Shown piece after piece: positions 43,489-51,998 of a stretch of 64,000 nucleotides of DNA. Position numbers and translations under genes: made by a program. This DNA comes from JABJAG01 sp965222215 (GTDB lineage: Bacteria > Pseudomonadota > Alphaproteobacteria > UBA6615), in contig OZ244931.1 in the NCBI GenBank assembly GCA_965222215.1, positions 1,240,001 through 1,304,000 of the forward strand. Reading direction: 5' to 3'. A model generated the notes under the pieces. It saw nothing but the letters and a program-made list of their open reading frames with translations. It made no database searches and was not told the DNA's origin. Within the stretch, counting starts at the first letter, position 1; every line of letters begins with the position of its first letter.

Positions 43489-44421
43489 ATGATCCCCGTC
43501 CTCTCCATCGTGCTGCCGATCTTCGGGCTGATCGGGCTCGGGGTTGTCGGGGGCAAGTCGAAGCTGTTCCCCGAAGCGGCTGTCACGGGCCTCACCAATT
43601 TCGTTCTCTATGTCGCGGTGCCGGCGTTGCTGTTCCGCACGCTGGTGCGGTCCGCGCCCTTCGAGGCGCTCAACCCGGATGTGGCGTTCGCCTATTACGC
43701 GGGCACTTTCGCGGTGGCGCTGGGGGCGCTCGCGTTCGGGCGGTGGGTCTACGGGCTGTCGGGCGGCGAGGCGGCGTCGTTTGCCATGGGCGGGATGTTC
43801 TCCAACACCGGGCTGATCGGTATCCCGCTGGTGTTCGCGACCTGGGGCGAGGCGGGGATGGTGCCGCTGATGGTGGTGATCACTTTCCACTCGCTGATCT
43901 TCGTGACGTTGTTTCTGGTGCTGCACGATATGTCAAAAACCGGCGCAGCCGGCTGGGCGAACGCCGGGCGCGCGGCGTGGCACGCCATCGCCACCAACCC
44001 GGTCGTGATCGCGATCCTCGTCGGGCTGGCCTGGTCGGCGGCGGGGCTCGGCCTGCCGGGGCCGGTCGCCGTCATCATCGACATGCTGGCCGACGCGGCG
44101 ATTCCCGCGGCCCTGTTCGCGCTGGGGGCGTCGCTGGCGCGCTTCAAGGTCGAGGGCAACGTGCCCCAGGCGATGACCATGTCGGGCGTGAAGCTGGTGA
44201 TCCACCCGGTCGTTGTGTTCGCCGCGGCTCATTTCGTGTTCGCGCTGTCGCCTCTGGAGACAGCGGTGGTAACTCTCGCCGCCGGGCTGCCGGGCGGGCT
44301 GATGGTGTTCGTGGTCGCCCGGACCTACGGCGTCTACGTGGCCCGCGCCGGGACGTCGGTGGTGCTGTCCACGGCGGGCGGTGTGGCGACCCTGTCGATC
44401 CTGCTTGCCTGGCTCGTCTGA
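43489..44421 (+). CDS. AEC family transporter
   Basis: A 310-residue membrane protein with about ten helices. The first segment (IPVLSIVLPIFGLIGLGVVG), the GGMFSNTGLIGIPLVFATWG region and the final GTSVVLSTAGGVATLSILLAW fit the auxin-efflux-carrier (AEC) family, which exports or takes up small organic acids. Substrate not predictable. ATG at 43489 chosen because the earlier ATG is inside a repeat. Stands alone in the plus direction. Confidence 0.85.
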   Translation: MIPVLSIVLPIFGLIGLGVVGGKSKLFPEAAVTGLTNFVLYVAVPALLFRTLVRSAPFEALNPDVAFAYYAGTFAVALGALAFGRWVYGLSGGEAASFAMGGMFSNTGLIGIPLVFATWGEAGMVPLMVVITFHSLIFVTLFLVLHDMSKTGAAGWANAGRAAWHAIATNPVVIAILVGLAWSAAGLGLPGPVAVIIDMLADAAIPAALFALGASLARFKVEGNVPQAMTMSGVKLVIHPVVVFAAAHFVFALSPLETAVVTLAAGLPGGLMVFVVARTYGVYVARAGTSVVLSTAGGVATLSILLAWLV

Positions 44422-44473
44422 TCTTTTTTGCCCGTCTCGCTTGACCCCACGGGAACGTGAACCATTTGCTCTT

Positions 44474-44491
44474 CCATACGGTTCCGTATGG
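44474..44491. promoter_or_regulatory. Palindromic operator before the NmrA-like gene
   Basis: CCATACGGTTCCGTATGG is a perfect palindrome with 8-base arms and a TT centre, 54 bases before the ATG at 44546. The shape is typical of TetR- or HxlR-class dimeric repressor sites. No such regulator gene is beside it; the site may be bound by one encoded elsewhere. Confidence 0.65.
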
Positions 44492-44545
44492 TACTAGAGT
44501 GTGGGCCGTATTCGGATCACGATTTTCACGATGGGAGAGAACGAC

Positions 44546-45412
44546 ATGATTGGGGTTATTGGAGCCACGGGCATGACCGGCCGCGCGCTGGTCGCGTCGC
44601 TGAAGGAAAAGGGCGCGGATTTCCGCTGCCTGGTGCGCGACACGGACAAGGCGCGCGAGACGCTCGGCGAAGACGTCGAGCTGGTCCAGGCCGACCTGGC
44701 CGACGCGGCCAGCATCGAGGCGGGCCTGCAGGGCTGCGACCGGCTGTTCCTGCTGTCGGGCCACAGCCCGGCGATGGTCGAGCAGCAGCTCAACGCCGTG
44801 AACGCGGCCAAGGCCGTGGGTGTGGGCCACATCGTGAAACTGTCGGGCGGCAGCTTCATCATTACCGAGGACACGCCGGCGATGATCGGGCGCGGCCACT
44901 GGCAGATCGAGCAGGAGATCCGCGCGAGCGGCATCGACTGGACCTTCCTGCGGCCGGGCTTCTTCATGCAGAACTTCCTGAACATGGCCGAGGCCATCAA
45001 GGGCATGGGCAAGGTGATGATGCCGCTGCCGGCCGATGTCGGCCTTGGCATGATCGACGTGCGCGACACCGCCGATGTTGCGGCCACGGTGCTGACCTCC
45101 GACGGCCACGCCGGGCAGGTCTATGAGCTGTCGGGCCCGAACGTCACACCGGCCGAGGCCGTGGACGCGATCGGTAGCGAGATCGGCAAGGAGATCGCGT
45201 TTGTGTCCGTGCCCATGGAGGGCGCGATCGGCGCCATGAAGGAGCGTGGTATGCCGGACTGGCTGGTCGACCACCAGTCGACCCTGATGGGCATCGCGGC
45301 CAACGGCGACATGGCGTCCTACGGCAACGACCTGATCGAGAAGCTGGCCGGCCACCCGCCGCGCACCCCGGCGGACTTCGCCAGCGCCCACGCGGGCGCG
45401 TTCAAGGGGTAG
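44546..45412 (+). CDS. NmrA-like / SDR NAD(P)-binding protein
   Basis: A 288-residue atypical short-chain dehydrogenase. The start MIGVIGATGMTGRALVASLK is the GxxGxxG Rossmann motif. LVQADLADAASIEAGLQGCD and WTFLRPGFFMQNFLNM are typical for NmrA/QOR2-like proteins, which are NADPH sensors or quinone reductases. The catalytic Tyr-Lys of classic SDRs is not apparent. RBS GGGAGAG lies at 44533-44539. A palindromic operator precedes it. Confidence 0.82.
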   Translation: MIGVIGATGMTGRALVASLKEKGADFRCLVRDTDKARETLGEDVELVQADLADAASIEAGLQGCDRLFLLSGHSPAMVEQQLNAVNAAKAVGVGHIVKLSGGSFIITEDTPAMIGRGHWQIEQEIRASGIDWTFLRPGFFMQNFLNMAEAIKGMGKVMMPLPADVGLGMIDVRDTADVAATVLTSDGHAGQVYELSGPNVTPAEAVDAIGSEIGKEIAFVSVPMEGAIGAMKERGMPDWLVDHQSTLMGIAANGDMASYGNDLIEKLAGHPPRTPADFASAHAGAFKG

Positions 45413-45430
45413 GGCAAACCTGAGAGGCAA

Positions 45431-45518
45431 CGTCATTGCGAGCCCAAAGGGCGAAGCAATCCAGAGCGGGCCTGCCCTGGCCGTGGATTGCTTCGTCGCG
45501 TTGCTTCTCGCAAGGACA
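45431..45518. repeat. Intergenic repeat element A, inverted-arm type
   Basis: Contains CATTGCGAG...GCGAAGCAATCCA (left arm) and TGGATTGCTTCG...TCTCGCAAGGAC (right arm), an inverted pair of the widely scattered CATTGCGAGCGAAGC-type family, around a short GC-rich centre. Lies directly before element B. Confidence 0.8.
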
Positions 45519-45529
45519 TTGAACCAGTT

Positions 45530-45602
45530 GTCATGCCCGGGCCCGACCCGGGCATCCCGGCACAGACCGAGACGGGATACCCGGATCAAGTCCGGGTATG
45601 AC
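45530..45602. repeat. Intergenic repeat element B, inverted-arm type
   Basis: GTCATGCCCGGGCCCGACCC (left part, from 45530) faces AAGTCCGGGTATGAC at the right end (to 45602); the arms are imperfect complements, a second REP-like family. Elements A and B together fill most of the 287-base gap between the NmrA-like gene and the racemase-like gene. Confidence 0.8.
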
Positions 45603-45699
45603 GGCTCAAGAGAGGGGCGGGCGATGGCGCGCCCTTTTCGTTTTCGGGCGGGCGCGCTAAATACTTCTATAAGAGTGAAAACACCCGCCGGAGGACGCC

Positions 45700-46596
45700 A
45701 TGAGCGCCGTCGAACAGCTTCCCGAAGCCGAGACCTCGAAATACCGTTTCCTGCTGATCCCGCCGTTCCGCCTGCCGGGCGACACCAAGTGGGGCTACCA
45801 GACGCTGCATCTCGACGGTGAGCTGCCGAAGCTCGAACGGCTGATGAACGCCGAGATGGTGCTGCCCTATCTCGACGGGATCGACTGGGACCTGCACCCG
45901 GGCGCCGAGGCGACCTATGGCGACTGGCCGGTGGAGACACGCGAGGAGTTCACCTACGCGGCCGACGCGCGGCTGAAGAACATCCGTATCGCGTGCGAGA
46001 GCGGCAGGTACAACGGCATCGTGCTGCTGGGCGGCGGCGAGCCGGGCTTCCTGGAGGCCCGCGAGATGTGCCGCAACTACGGCATCGTCTGCACGGCCAA
46101 CGCGCACTCGCAGATGTATCTGGCGACGACGCTGGGCAACAAGTTCTCGGTGATCGATATCGCCGGGGTCCACAACGTCTACTATCGCGACCTGATCTAC
46201 CAGCACCAGCTGCAGGATCGCTGCGCCTCGATCCGCAACATCGGGATGCGCCTGCCGCGCCCGGGTGCCGAGGACGGCCCGCAGCTGCGTGCCGAACGCG
46301 AGAAGGCGCTCGCCGGCGAGAAGTCACTCGCCGTCGACAACGCGGTGGAGCAGGCGGAACAGGCCATCCTGGAAGATGGCGCGGAAGTCATCACCATGGG
46401 CTGTTCCGGCGTGTTCTGGCTCAAGCCCTTCATCGAGAAGGGCCTTGCAGAGCGCGGCTGGGAGGTGCCGGTGCTGGAGGGCTACACGTCCTCGATCATG
46501 CTGGCGAAGCTGATGATCGACCTGGGCGTCAACGCCTCGGGCATCACCTACATGACGGACCACCCCAAGCGGCTGCCGAACAAGATCGTCGTCTAG
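45700..46596 (+). CDS. Asp/Glu/hydantoin racemase superfamily protein with one catalytic Cys
   Basis: A 298-residue protein. Family traits are the GGGEPGFLEAREMCRNYGIV and NKFSVIDIAGVHN blocks and the C-terminal EVITMGCSGVFW, where Cys235 matches the second catalytic Cys of hydantoin/Asp-Glu racemases. The first catalytic position, usually Cys before FGDPG-like residues, is Gly111 here, so a two-base racemase mechanism is doubtful. It could be a decarboxylase or isomerase-like relative such as arylmalonate decarboxylase-type enzymes. Cytoplasmic. Convergent with the LysR gene. Confidence 0.7.
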   Translation: MSAVEQLPEAETSKYRFLLIPPFRLPGDTKWGYQTLHLDGELPKLERLMNAEMVLPYLDGIDWDLHPGAEATYGDWPVETREEFTYAADARLKNIRIACESGRYNGIVLLGGGEPGFLEAREMCRNYGIVCTANAHSQMYLATTLGNKFSVIDIAGVHNVYYRDLIYQHQLQDRCASIRNIGMRLPRPGAEDGPQLRAEREKALAGEKSLAVDNAVEQAEQAILEDGAEVITMGCSGVFWLKPFIEKGLAERGWEVPVLEGYTSSIMLAKLMIDLGVNASGITYMTDHPKRLPNKIVV

Positions 46597-46607
46597 TCGG
46601 GCTGCGG

Positions 46608-47510
46608 TCAGGCGCGCACGGTCCCGATTTCCTCGGTGACAAAATCGACAAAAGCGCGGGTCTTGAGCGCGAGTTCGCGCTGCGCCGGGTAAAGGACGAA
46701 GACGGCGGCTTCCTCATACTCGAACTCCGAGAGAATCCGCACGAGCCGGCCCGCTTCGAGGTCCCGTGCCGCGAAGTGGAACGGCACGCGAACGATGCCG
46801 AGCCCGGCGACGGCTGCGTCGCGGGCGACGATCAGGCTGGTGCCGCGAAGAGGCCCCGAGACCCGGTAGGACGCGGCAGCGCCGTCGATGTCGAAGTTCC
46901 ATTCGGCGATGGTTTCCGCCGCGGTGGCGATCAGGCAGTCGTGGCCGGAAAGCTCGTCCGGGTGCGTGGGCGTGCCGCGCCGCGCCAGGTAGTCGGGGCT
47001 CGCGCATACGATCGTGGGGGTTTCCATGATCTTGCGCCCGGTCAGGGTCGAATCTGGGAGGGAGACCGCGCCGCGGATCACCACGTCGTAGCCGCCGCCG
47101 ACGACATCCACGTATCCGTCGGACGAGGTGACGTCGAGCCGGACGTCGGGGTAGCGCGCGGCGAAACGCGGCAGCAGGGGTGAGATGTACATATGGCCGA
47201 AGGTGACCGGCATGGCGAGACGCAGCAGGCCGCGCGGCGCGGCGGTGACGGCGTTGACCGTCTCCGCGCCTTCGTCCAGCGCCGACAGGGCGGCGACCAC
47301 GCTCCCATGATAGGCCTGCCCGGCCTCGGTTAGCGCCAGCTGCCGGGTGGTGCGGGCGATCAGCCGCGCGCCGAGCCGGACTTCCAGCTCGGACATGGCC
47401 TTGCTGATGGCGGATGGCGACAGCCCGAGCCGGTCGGCCGCCGCCCGGAAGCTGCCGGTTTCGGCCACGGCGTCGAACATCTCGAGGGACCTGATGGTGG
47501 GATGCGCCAT
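46608..47510 (-). CDS. LysR-family transcriptional regulator
   Basis: A 300-residue regulator. N-terminal winged helix-turn-helix (about 4-62: SLEMFDAVAETGSFRAAADR then LSPSAISKAMSELE) and C-terminal substrate-binding domain (about 90-295). It is divergent from the VOC gene at 47601, and LysR proteins usually control the divergent neighbour. The frame stays open far upstream across the VOC gene but that part is antisense. ATG at 47510 chosen; ATG at 47528 (MNYFHL) adds six residues and lies inside a palindrome. Confidence 0.9.
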   Translation of the reverse strand: MAHPTIRSLEMFDAVAETGSFRAAADRLGLSPSAISKAMSELEVRLGARLIARTTRQLALTEAGQAYHGSVVAALSALDEGAETVNAVTAAPRGLLRLAMPVTFGHMYISPLLPRFAARYPDVRLDVTSSDGYVDVVGGGYDVVIRGAVSLPDSTLTGRKIMETPTIVCASPDYLARRGTPTHPDELSGHDCLIATAAETIAEWNFDIDGAAASYRVSGPLRGTSLIVARDAAVAGLGIVRVPFHFAARDLEAGRLVRILSEFEYEEAAVFVLYPAQRELALKTRAFVDFVTEEIGTVRA

Positions 47511-47522
47511 GAGATGAAAATA

Positions 47523-47561
47523 ATTCATGAATAAGGTGATAACAACTTTATTGATGAATAA
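47523..47561. promoter_or_regulatory. Palindromes in the LysR-VOC divergent promoter
   Basis: ATTCATGAAT (47523-47532) and TTATT-GATG-AATAA (47548-47561) are two short inverted repeats in an AT-rich patch between the divergent starts. They are candidate LysR-dimer sites controlling the VOC-OsmC genes. No clear consensus match beyond symmetry. Confidence 0.4.
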
Positions 47562-47600
47562 TGTTGAGTGCCTCATGTTCCGGTCGAGGGAGACGAAGCG

Positions 47601-48119
47601 ATGACCGAACTCGCCACGCCACGCGCGTTCAACCATATCGGGATCACGGTCCCGGACATCCACGCCGCCATAGACTGGTACGGCAAGGTGTTCGGGTTTC
47701 GCCGGATCATGGGGCCGCGCCGGCTGGAGGCGAAACTCTCCGGCACCGAGGAATCCGGGCACATTCTGGGACCACGGTTTCGCGCGTCGCTGCAGGCACA
47801 TCTCGTCACCGCGAACGGTGTGGGTCTGGAGCTTTTCCAGTTCACCGATCCCGAGGTCGAGGCCCGCGAGGACAATCTCGAATACTGGAAGGTCGGCGTG
47901 TGGCATATCTGCTTCACCGACCCCGACATCGAGGGGCTGGTCGAGAAGATCGTGGCCGAAGGGGGCAAGCAGCGGACGGAGGTCTGGGAGTTTGTGCCCG
48001 GCACCGACCGCAAGCTGTGCTACTGCGAGGACCCGTTCGGCAACGTGATCGAGATTTTTTCCCACACCTACGAACAGACATTCGCCAACTGGCCCAACGA
48101 AGGCCGCGACGCGGAATAA
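47601..48119 (+). CDS. VOC-family protein
   Basis: A 172-residue vicinal-oxygen-chelate protein. Two beta-alpha-beta-beta-beta modules: FNHIGITVPDIHAAIDWYGK at the start and WHICFTDPDIEGLVEKIVAE in the second half, ending DPFGNVIEIFSH. Metal ligands would be His in FNHIGI, Glu in GLELFQF, His in WHICF and Glu in NVIEIFS. Likely a lactoylglutathione-lyase or dioxygenase-type enzyme. ATG at 47601 (MTELATPRAF) follows GGGAGACGAAG. The OsmC gene follows 22 bases later. Confidence 0.82.
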   Translation: MTELATPRAFNHIGITVPDIHAAIDWYGKVFGFRRIMGPRRLEAKLSGTEESGHILGPRFRASLQAHLVTANGVGLELFQFTDPEVEAREDNLEYWKVGVWHICFTDPDIEGLVEKIVAEGGKQRTEVWEFVPGTDRKLCYCEDPFGNVIEIFSHTYEQTFANWPNEGRDAE

Positions 48120-48141
48120 TCGCGCCAGCAAGGAGACACTT

Positions 48142-48675
48142 ATGGCTGAGGAACTGAAGAAAACCGAGACGATGGCCGACGACGGCAAGGTGAAGACCTT
48201 CAACGTCGTCTTCGATGTCGAGGGTAAGGCTGTCGGCAAGATGCGCAACGAGATCAAGGGCCAGATGGTCAGCCCGGTCGTCGACGAGGTGTTCGAGATG
48301 GCGACGGACGAGGGCGCGGCCCATGGCGGCGACATGACCGCACCGCCGCCGCTGGCCTACTTCTGCACCGGCTTCGTGGCCTGCCTGATGACCCAGATTC
48401 GTGCCTTCGCCAAGCGGATGCGCGTCGAAGTCGGTGAGGTCACCGTAAAGGCCCACATCGAGTGGGAAGCACGGGTCGAGGGCCGCAACCCGTACACCAG
48501 CCGCCCGGTGGCGTTCCGCCTCGACTGCGATCTTGATTCAGATGCGCCGTTCGAGGACCAGAAGCGCCTGCTCGACGCGGCCCAGAAGGGCTGCTTCGTC
48601 GAGGCGACCCTGGCCAACCCGATCCCGGTCAATCACCGGCTGAAGATCGACGGCGAATTCCAGGACGCGGACTGA
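48142..48675 (+). CDS. OsmC/Ohr family protein
   Basis: A 177-residue OsmC-like protein. Cys81 (FVACLMTQIR) and Cys151 (KGCFVEATLANP) are placed like the reactive cysteine pair of organic-hydroperoxide reductases. GDMTAPPPLAYFCTGFVACL is the typical core helix region. It may reduce peroxides or act in detoxification together with the VOC protein upstream, both under the LysR regulator. Family role known, substrate not. Confidence 0.8.
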   Translation: MAEELKKTETMADDGKVKTFNVVFDVEGKAVGKMRNEIKGQMVSPVVDEVFEMATDEGAAHGGDMTAPPPLAYFCTGFVACLMTQIRAFAKRMRVEVGEVTVKAHIEWEARVEGRNPYTSRPVAFRLDCDLDSDAPFEDQKRLLDAAQKGCFVEATLANPIPVNHRLKIDGEFQDAD

Positions 48676-48701
48676 CGCCGGCGGGGTAGAGGGCCGGCCC
48701 C

Positions 48702-49487
48702 GTGAAGTTCGCGCCTAACCTCCATTTCATGTACCCGGAGCATGACTTCCGCGACCGGTTCGCCGCGGCGCGTGCAGACGGGTTCGACGCGGTCGAGATT
48801 TGCTTTGCCTACGACGTCGGGCTGGGCGAGGTGCGCCGGGCTCTGGCCGATGCCGGCCAGCGACTGATCTCGTTCAACTTTCCGGCGGGCGAACTCGTGC
48901 CCGGCGAAAAACGTGGCGTGGCGTGTCTGCCGGGCCGTGAGGCGGAGTTCCGGGCCCAGATCGACGAGGGGCTGGATTGGGGGCAGGCCCTCGATTGCCC
49001 ACGCGGGATCGCGCCGTTGTCCGGCAATGTCCCGGACGGGGCCCACCGCGCGGCCCATGAAGCCGTGTTCATCGAGAACCTTCGCGAGGCGGCACCGAAG
49101 GCGGAAGCCGCGGGTGTCACATTGCTGGTGGAGCCGAACAATACAGACGACCAGCCAGGCTACTTCCTGCGTTATCTGGACGACGCGCGGACCGCGATCG
49201 ACGCTGTGAATTCTCCGAGCGTGCGGATGCTGTTCGACAGCTATCACACGCAGATCATGGAGGGGAATCTCACTGCGCGGTTCCGGGCCCACCGCGATGT
49301 GATCGCTCATGTGCAGGTGGGAAACGTGCCGGGGCGACATGAGCCGGACCGGGGCGAGATCGACCACCGGTTCCTGTTCGCCGAAATGGCGCGCGCCGGG
49401 TACGACGGCTGGATCGCCGGAGAGTATATTCCGGCGGAAAAGACAACGGCTGACCTCGATTGGCTGGACCGCTGGGAATTGCGCTAA
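48702..49487 (+). CDS. hyi: Hydroxypyruvate isomerase-like TIM-barrel protein
   Basis: A 261-residue xylose-isomerase-like TIM barrel. Start GTG (KFAPNLHFMYPEHDFRDRFA). Metal-site residues fit Hyi: LLVEPNN (Glu), RMLFDSYHTQIMEGNL (Asp/His), HVQVGNVPGRHEPD, IAGEYIPAEKTTAD (Glu). Hyi interconverts hydroxypyruvate and tartronate semialdehyde; related proteins isomerise other keto sugars. First gene of a cluster with an aldehyde dehydrogenase, Gfo/Idh/MocA dehydrogenase and cupin. Precise substrate uncertain. Confidence 0.82.
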   Translation: MKFAPNLHFMYPEHDFRDRFAAARADGFDAVEICFAYDVGLGEVRRALADAGQRLISFNFPAGELVPGEKRGVACLPGREAEFRAQIDEGLDWGQALDCPRGIAPLSGNVPDGAHRAAHEAVFIENLREAAPKAEAAGVTLLVEPNNTDDQPGYFLRYLDDARTAIDAVNSPSVRMLFDSYHTQIMEGNLTARFRAHRDVIAHVQVGNVPGRHEPDRGEIDHRFLFAEMARAGYDGWIAGEYIPAEKTTADLDWLDRWELR

Positions 49488-49531
49488 GTTCCCGCCAACG
49501 AAGAACACACCTGGATCACGAGGAGACAATC

Positions 49532-50974
49532 ATGGCCACGACCTATCCGAACACCGAACTGCATATCGACGGCGCCTGGAAACCGGCTGCCGGAGGCGAG
49601 ACGCTCGACGTCATCAACCCGGCGACCGAGGATGTCATCGGCACTGTGGCGCATGCGCGCACGGCCGATCTCGACGAGGCGCTGGCGGCCGCGGAGCGGG
49701 GCTTCCGCGAGTGGAAGCAGGTCTCGGCCTTCGACCGCTACAAGGTCATGCGCAAAGCCGCCGACCTGATGCGCGAGCGGGCCGACGAGATCGCCACGAT
49801 CATGACCATGGAGCAGGGCAAACCGCTCTTCGAGGCGAAGATCGAGACGCTCTTCGGCGCGGACATCATCGACTGGTTCGCAGAGGAGGCGCGCCGCACC
49901 TACGGCCGCGTTGTGCCGGCCCGGGCGGACGGCATCACCCAGCTCGTGGTCAAGGAGCCGGTCGGGGTCGTGGCCGCATTCACGCCGTGGAACTTCCCGA
50001 TCAACCAGGCCGTGCGGAAGACCTCAGGCGCGGTGGCGGCGGGTTGCTCGATCATCCTGAAAGGGCCTGAAGAAACGCCAGGCGCGTGCGCTGCGCTCAT
50101 CAAGTGCTTCGTCGATGCCGGCCTGCCGAACGGCGTGGTCAATCTGGTCTATGGCACTCCGGCTGAGATTTCCGAGTATCTGATCCCGCACCGGACGGTC
50201 CGCAAGGTGACCTTCACCGGCTCGACCGCCGTGGGCAAACAGCTCGCCGCACTGGCGGGCGAACACATGAAGCGCGTGACCATGGAGTTGGGCGGCCACT
50301 CGCCGGCCATCGTGTTCGAGGATGCGGACGTGGAAACGGCGCTCAAGACCCTGGCTGCCAACAAGTTTCGCAACGCCGGGCAGGTCTGTGTCTCGCCGAC
50401 GCGCTTCCTGGTTCATGAGAAGCATTACAAGCGCTTTGTCGACGGCTTCACCGAATTCGCCGAAAACCTGCCGGTTGGCGACGGCCTCGACGAGGACACC
50501 AAGATGGGACCGCTCGCCCATGACCGCCGTGTCGAGGCTATCGAGGGGTTTGTCACCGACGCCGTCGGCAAGGGCGCGACCGTCAACACGGGCGGCAAGC
50601 GCAAGGGCAACAAGGGCTACTTCTTCGAGCCGACGGTGCTGACCGATGTCCCGCTGGACGCGCGGATCATGAACGAGGAGCCGTTCGGCCCGGTCGCGCC
50701 GATCATGCCGTTCAGCGATTTCGACGCGGTCGTGGAGGAGGCGAACCGCCTCGACTACGGTCTGGCCGCCTACGCCTACACCAACTCGGCCAAGACGGCC
50801 GAAGCCATCGGCTCGGCGTTCGAAAGCGGCATGGTGTCGATCAACCACCACGGTATCGGCCTGATCGAGGTGCCGTTCGGCGGTGTGAAGGATTCCGGCT
50901 ACGGCTCGGAAGGCGGGTTGGAAGCCATGGAGGCCTACCTCAATACCAAGATGATCACCCAGACGGGTCTCTAG
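49532..50974 (+). CDS. NAD(P)-dependent aldehyde dehydrogenase, succinate-semialdehyde type
   Basis: A 480-residue ALDH. Catalytic general base Glu252 (MELGGHSP) and nucleophile Cys286 (GQVCVSPTR) are intact, with the GabD-like FTPWNFPINQAVRK and cofactor loop FTGSTAVGKQLA. ATG at 49532 after AGGAGA. Substrate may be succinate semialdehyde, tartronate semialdehyde or another short aldehyde; position after hyi suggests oxidising a hydroxy- or keto-acid-derived aldehyde. Gap to the next gene is 19 bases. Confidence 0.88.
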   Translation: MATTYPNTELHIDGAWKPAAGGETLDVINPATEDVIGTVAHARTADLDEALAAAERGFREWKQVSAFDRYKVMRKAADLMRERADEIATIMTMEQGKPLFEAKIETLFGADIIDWFAEEARRTYGRVVPARADGITQLVVKEPVGVVAAFTPWNFPINQAVRKTSGAVAAGCSIILKGPEETPGACAALIKCFVDAGLPNGVVNLVYGTPAEISEYLIPHRTVRKVTFTGSTAVGKQLAALAGEHMKRVTMELGGHSPAIVFEDADVETALKTLAANKFRNAGQVCVSPTRFLVHEKHYKRFVDGFTEFAENLPVGDGLDEDTKMGPLAHDRRVEAIEGFVTDAVGKGATVNTGGKRKGNKGYFFEPTVLTDVPLDARIMNEEPFGPVAPIMPFSDFDAVVEEANRLDYGLAAYAYTNSAKTAEAIGSAFESGMVSINHHGIGLIEVPFGGVKDSGYGSEGGLEAMEAYLNTKMITQTGL

Positions 50975-50993
50975 GAGACAAAGGAAGCAAACG

Positions 50994-51998
50994 ATGTTGA
51001 ACGCAGCGGTCGTAGGGCTGGGCTGGTGGGGCAAGCAGATCGTCACCTGCCTCGATGACAGCGAGAAGATCAACGTGACGCGCGGTGTTGATGTGAGCCT
51101 CGAAGGCCTCACTGACTTCGCCGGCACCCGGGGGATCGAACTCGGTGACAGCTACGAGGAAGTCCTCGCCGACGATTCCGTCGACGCGGTGGTCCTCGTG
51201 ACGCCCCACGCGCTGCACGAGGAGCAGGTTCTTGCGGCGGCCGCGGCGGGCAAGCAGATCTTCTGCGAGAAGCCGTTCGCGCTGTCGTCGGACGCAGCCC
51301 GACGCATGCTCGAGGCCTGCGACAAGGCAGGGCTCAAGGCTGTCGGCATCGGTCACGAGCGGCGGTTCGAGCCGGCGCTGGAGGCGATGAAGACGCATCT
51401 GGACGGGGACGATTTCGGGACGCTGATCCACATCGAGTGCAACTGGTCCCACAACAACTTCACAAAGGCCTCGACGTCGGGGTCGAGCTGGCGGAAGGAT
51501 TCCAAGCAGGCGCCGCTGGGCACACTGACCGCGCTGGGCGTGCACATCACGGATTACTTCCAGTCCCTGGCGGGCCCTGTGTCGAAGCTGCGCGCGGTCG
51601 CCAACAGCCGCTCGGATCTGTTCCCCGGCAACGACGTGGTCGCGGTGCAGTTCAGTTTCGAAAGCGGTGTGACCGGTTTTATGTGTAACATTGCGTCGAC
51701 CCCGTTCCACAGCGCCATCAAAGTGTTCGGCGACAAGGGCTGGGGCGAGGCGCGCGAGAACTCGAATGTCGACATCCCCGAACCCGCGACGCTCACGACG
51801 CGCTGGCTCGACGAGGAACTGACCACCCAGACCTACGCGTCCCAGAACACGGTGAAGGCCAACCTGGAACAATGGGCCGACGCGGCACAGGGCGAGGGGG
51901 ACTACCGGTTCACGAGCGACCACCTGCTGCATAATGTGGAAATTCTCCAGGCCATCGTGGCGTCGGCCGAGAGCGGAGACGAAGTCCAGGTTCGCTGA
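50994..51998 (+). CDS. Gfo/Idh/MocA family oxidoreductase
   Basis: A 334-residue dehydrogenase: N-terminal Rossmann motif VVGLGWWGKQIV, EKPFALSSDAARRM (catalytic Lys in the EKP motif), and GIGHERRFEPALEAM. These enzymes oxidise sugars, inositol or trehalose derivatives with NAD(P). Its stop overlaps the cupin start by one base (TGATG), indicating coupled translation. Likely acts with the isomerase and ALDH in a carbohydrate or polyol acid pathway. Confidence 0.87.
   Translation: MLNAAVVGLGWWGKQIVTCLDDSEKINVTRGVDVSLEGLTDFAGTRGIELGDSYEEVLADDSVDAVVLVTPHALHEEQVLAAAAAGKQIFCEKPFALSSDAARRMLEACDKAGLKAVGIGHERRFEPALEAMKTHLDGDDFGTLIHIECNWSHNNFTKASTSGSSWRKDSKQAPLGTLTALGVHITDYFQSLAGPVSKLRAVANSRSDLFPGNDVVAVQFSFESGVTGFMCNIASTPFHSAIKVFGDKGWGEARENSNVDIPEPATLTTRWLDEELTTQTYASQNTVKANLEQWADAAQGEGDYRFTSDHLLHNVEILQAIVASAESGDEVQVR

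Noticed and set aside
47511..48335. Long 5' continuation of the LysR frame over the VOC gene
   Set aside because: It is the antisense of the VOC and OsmC coding regions; LysR begins at 47510 or 47528 by length and domain content.
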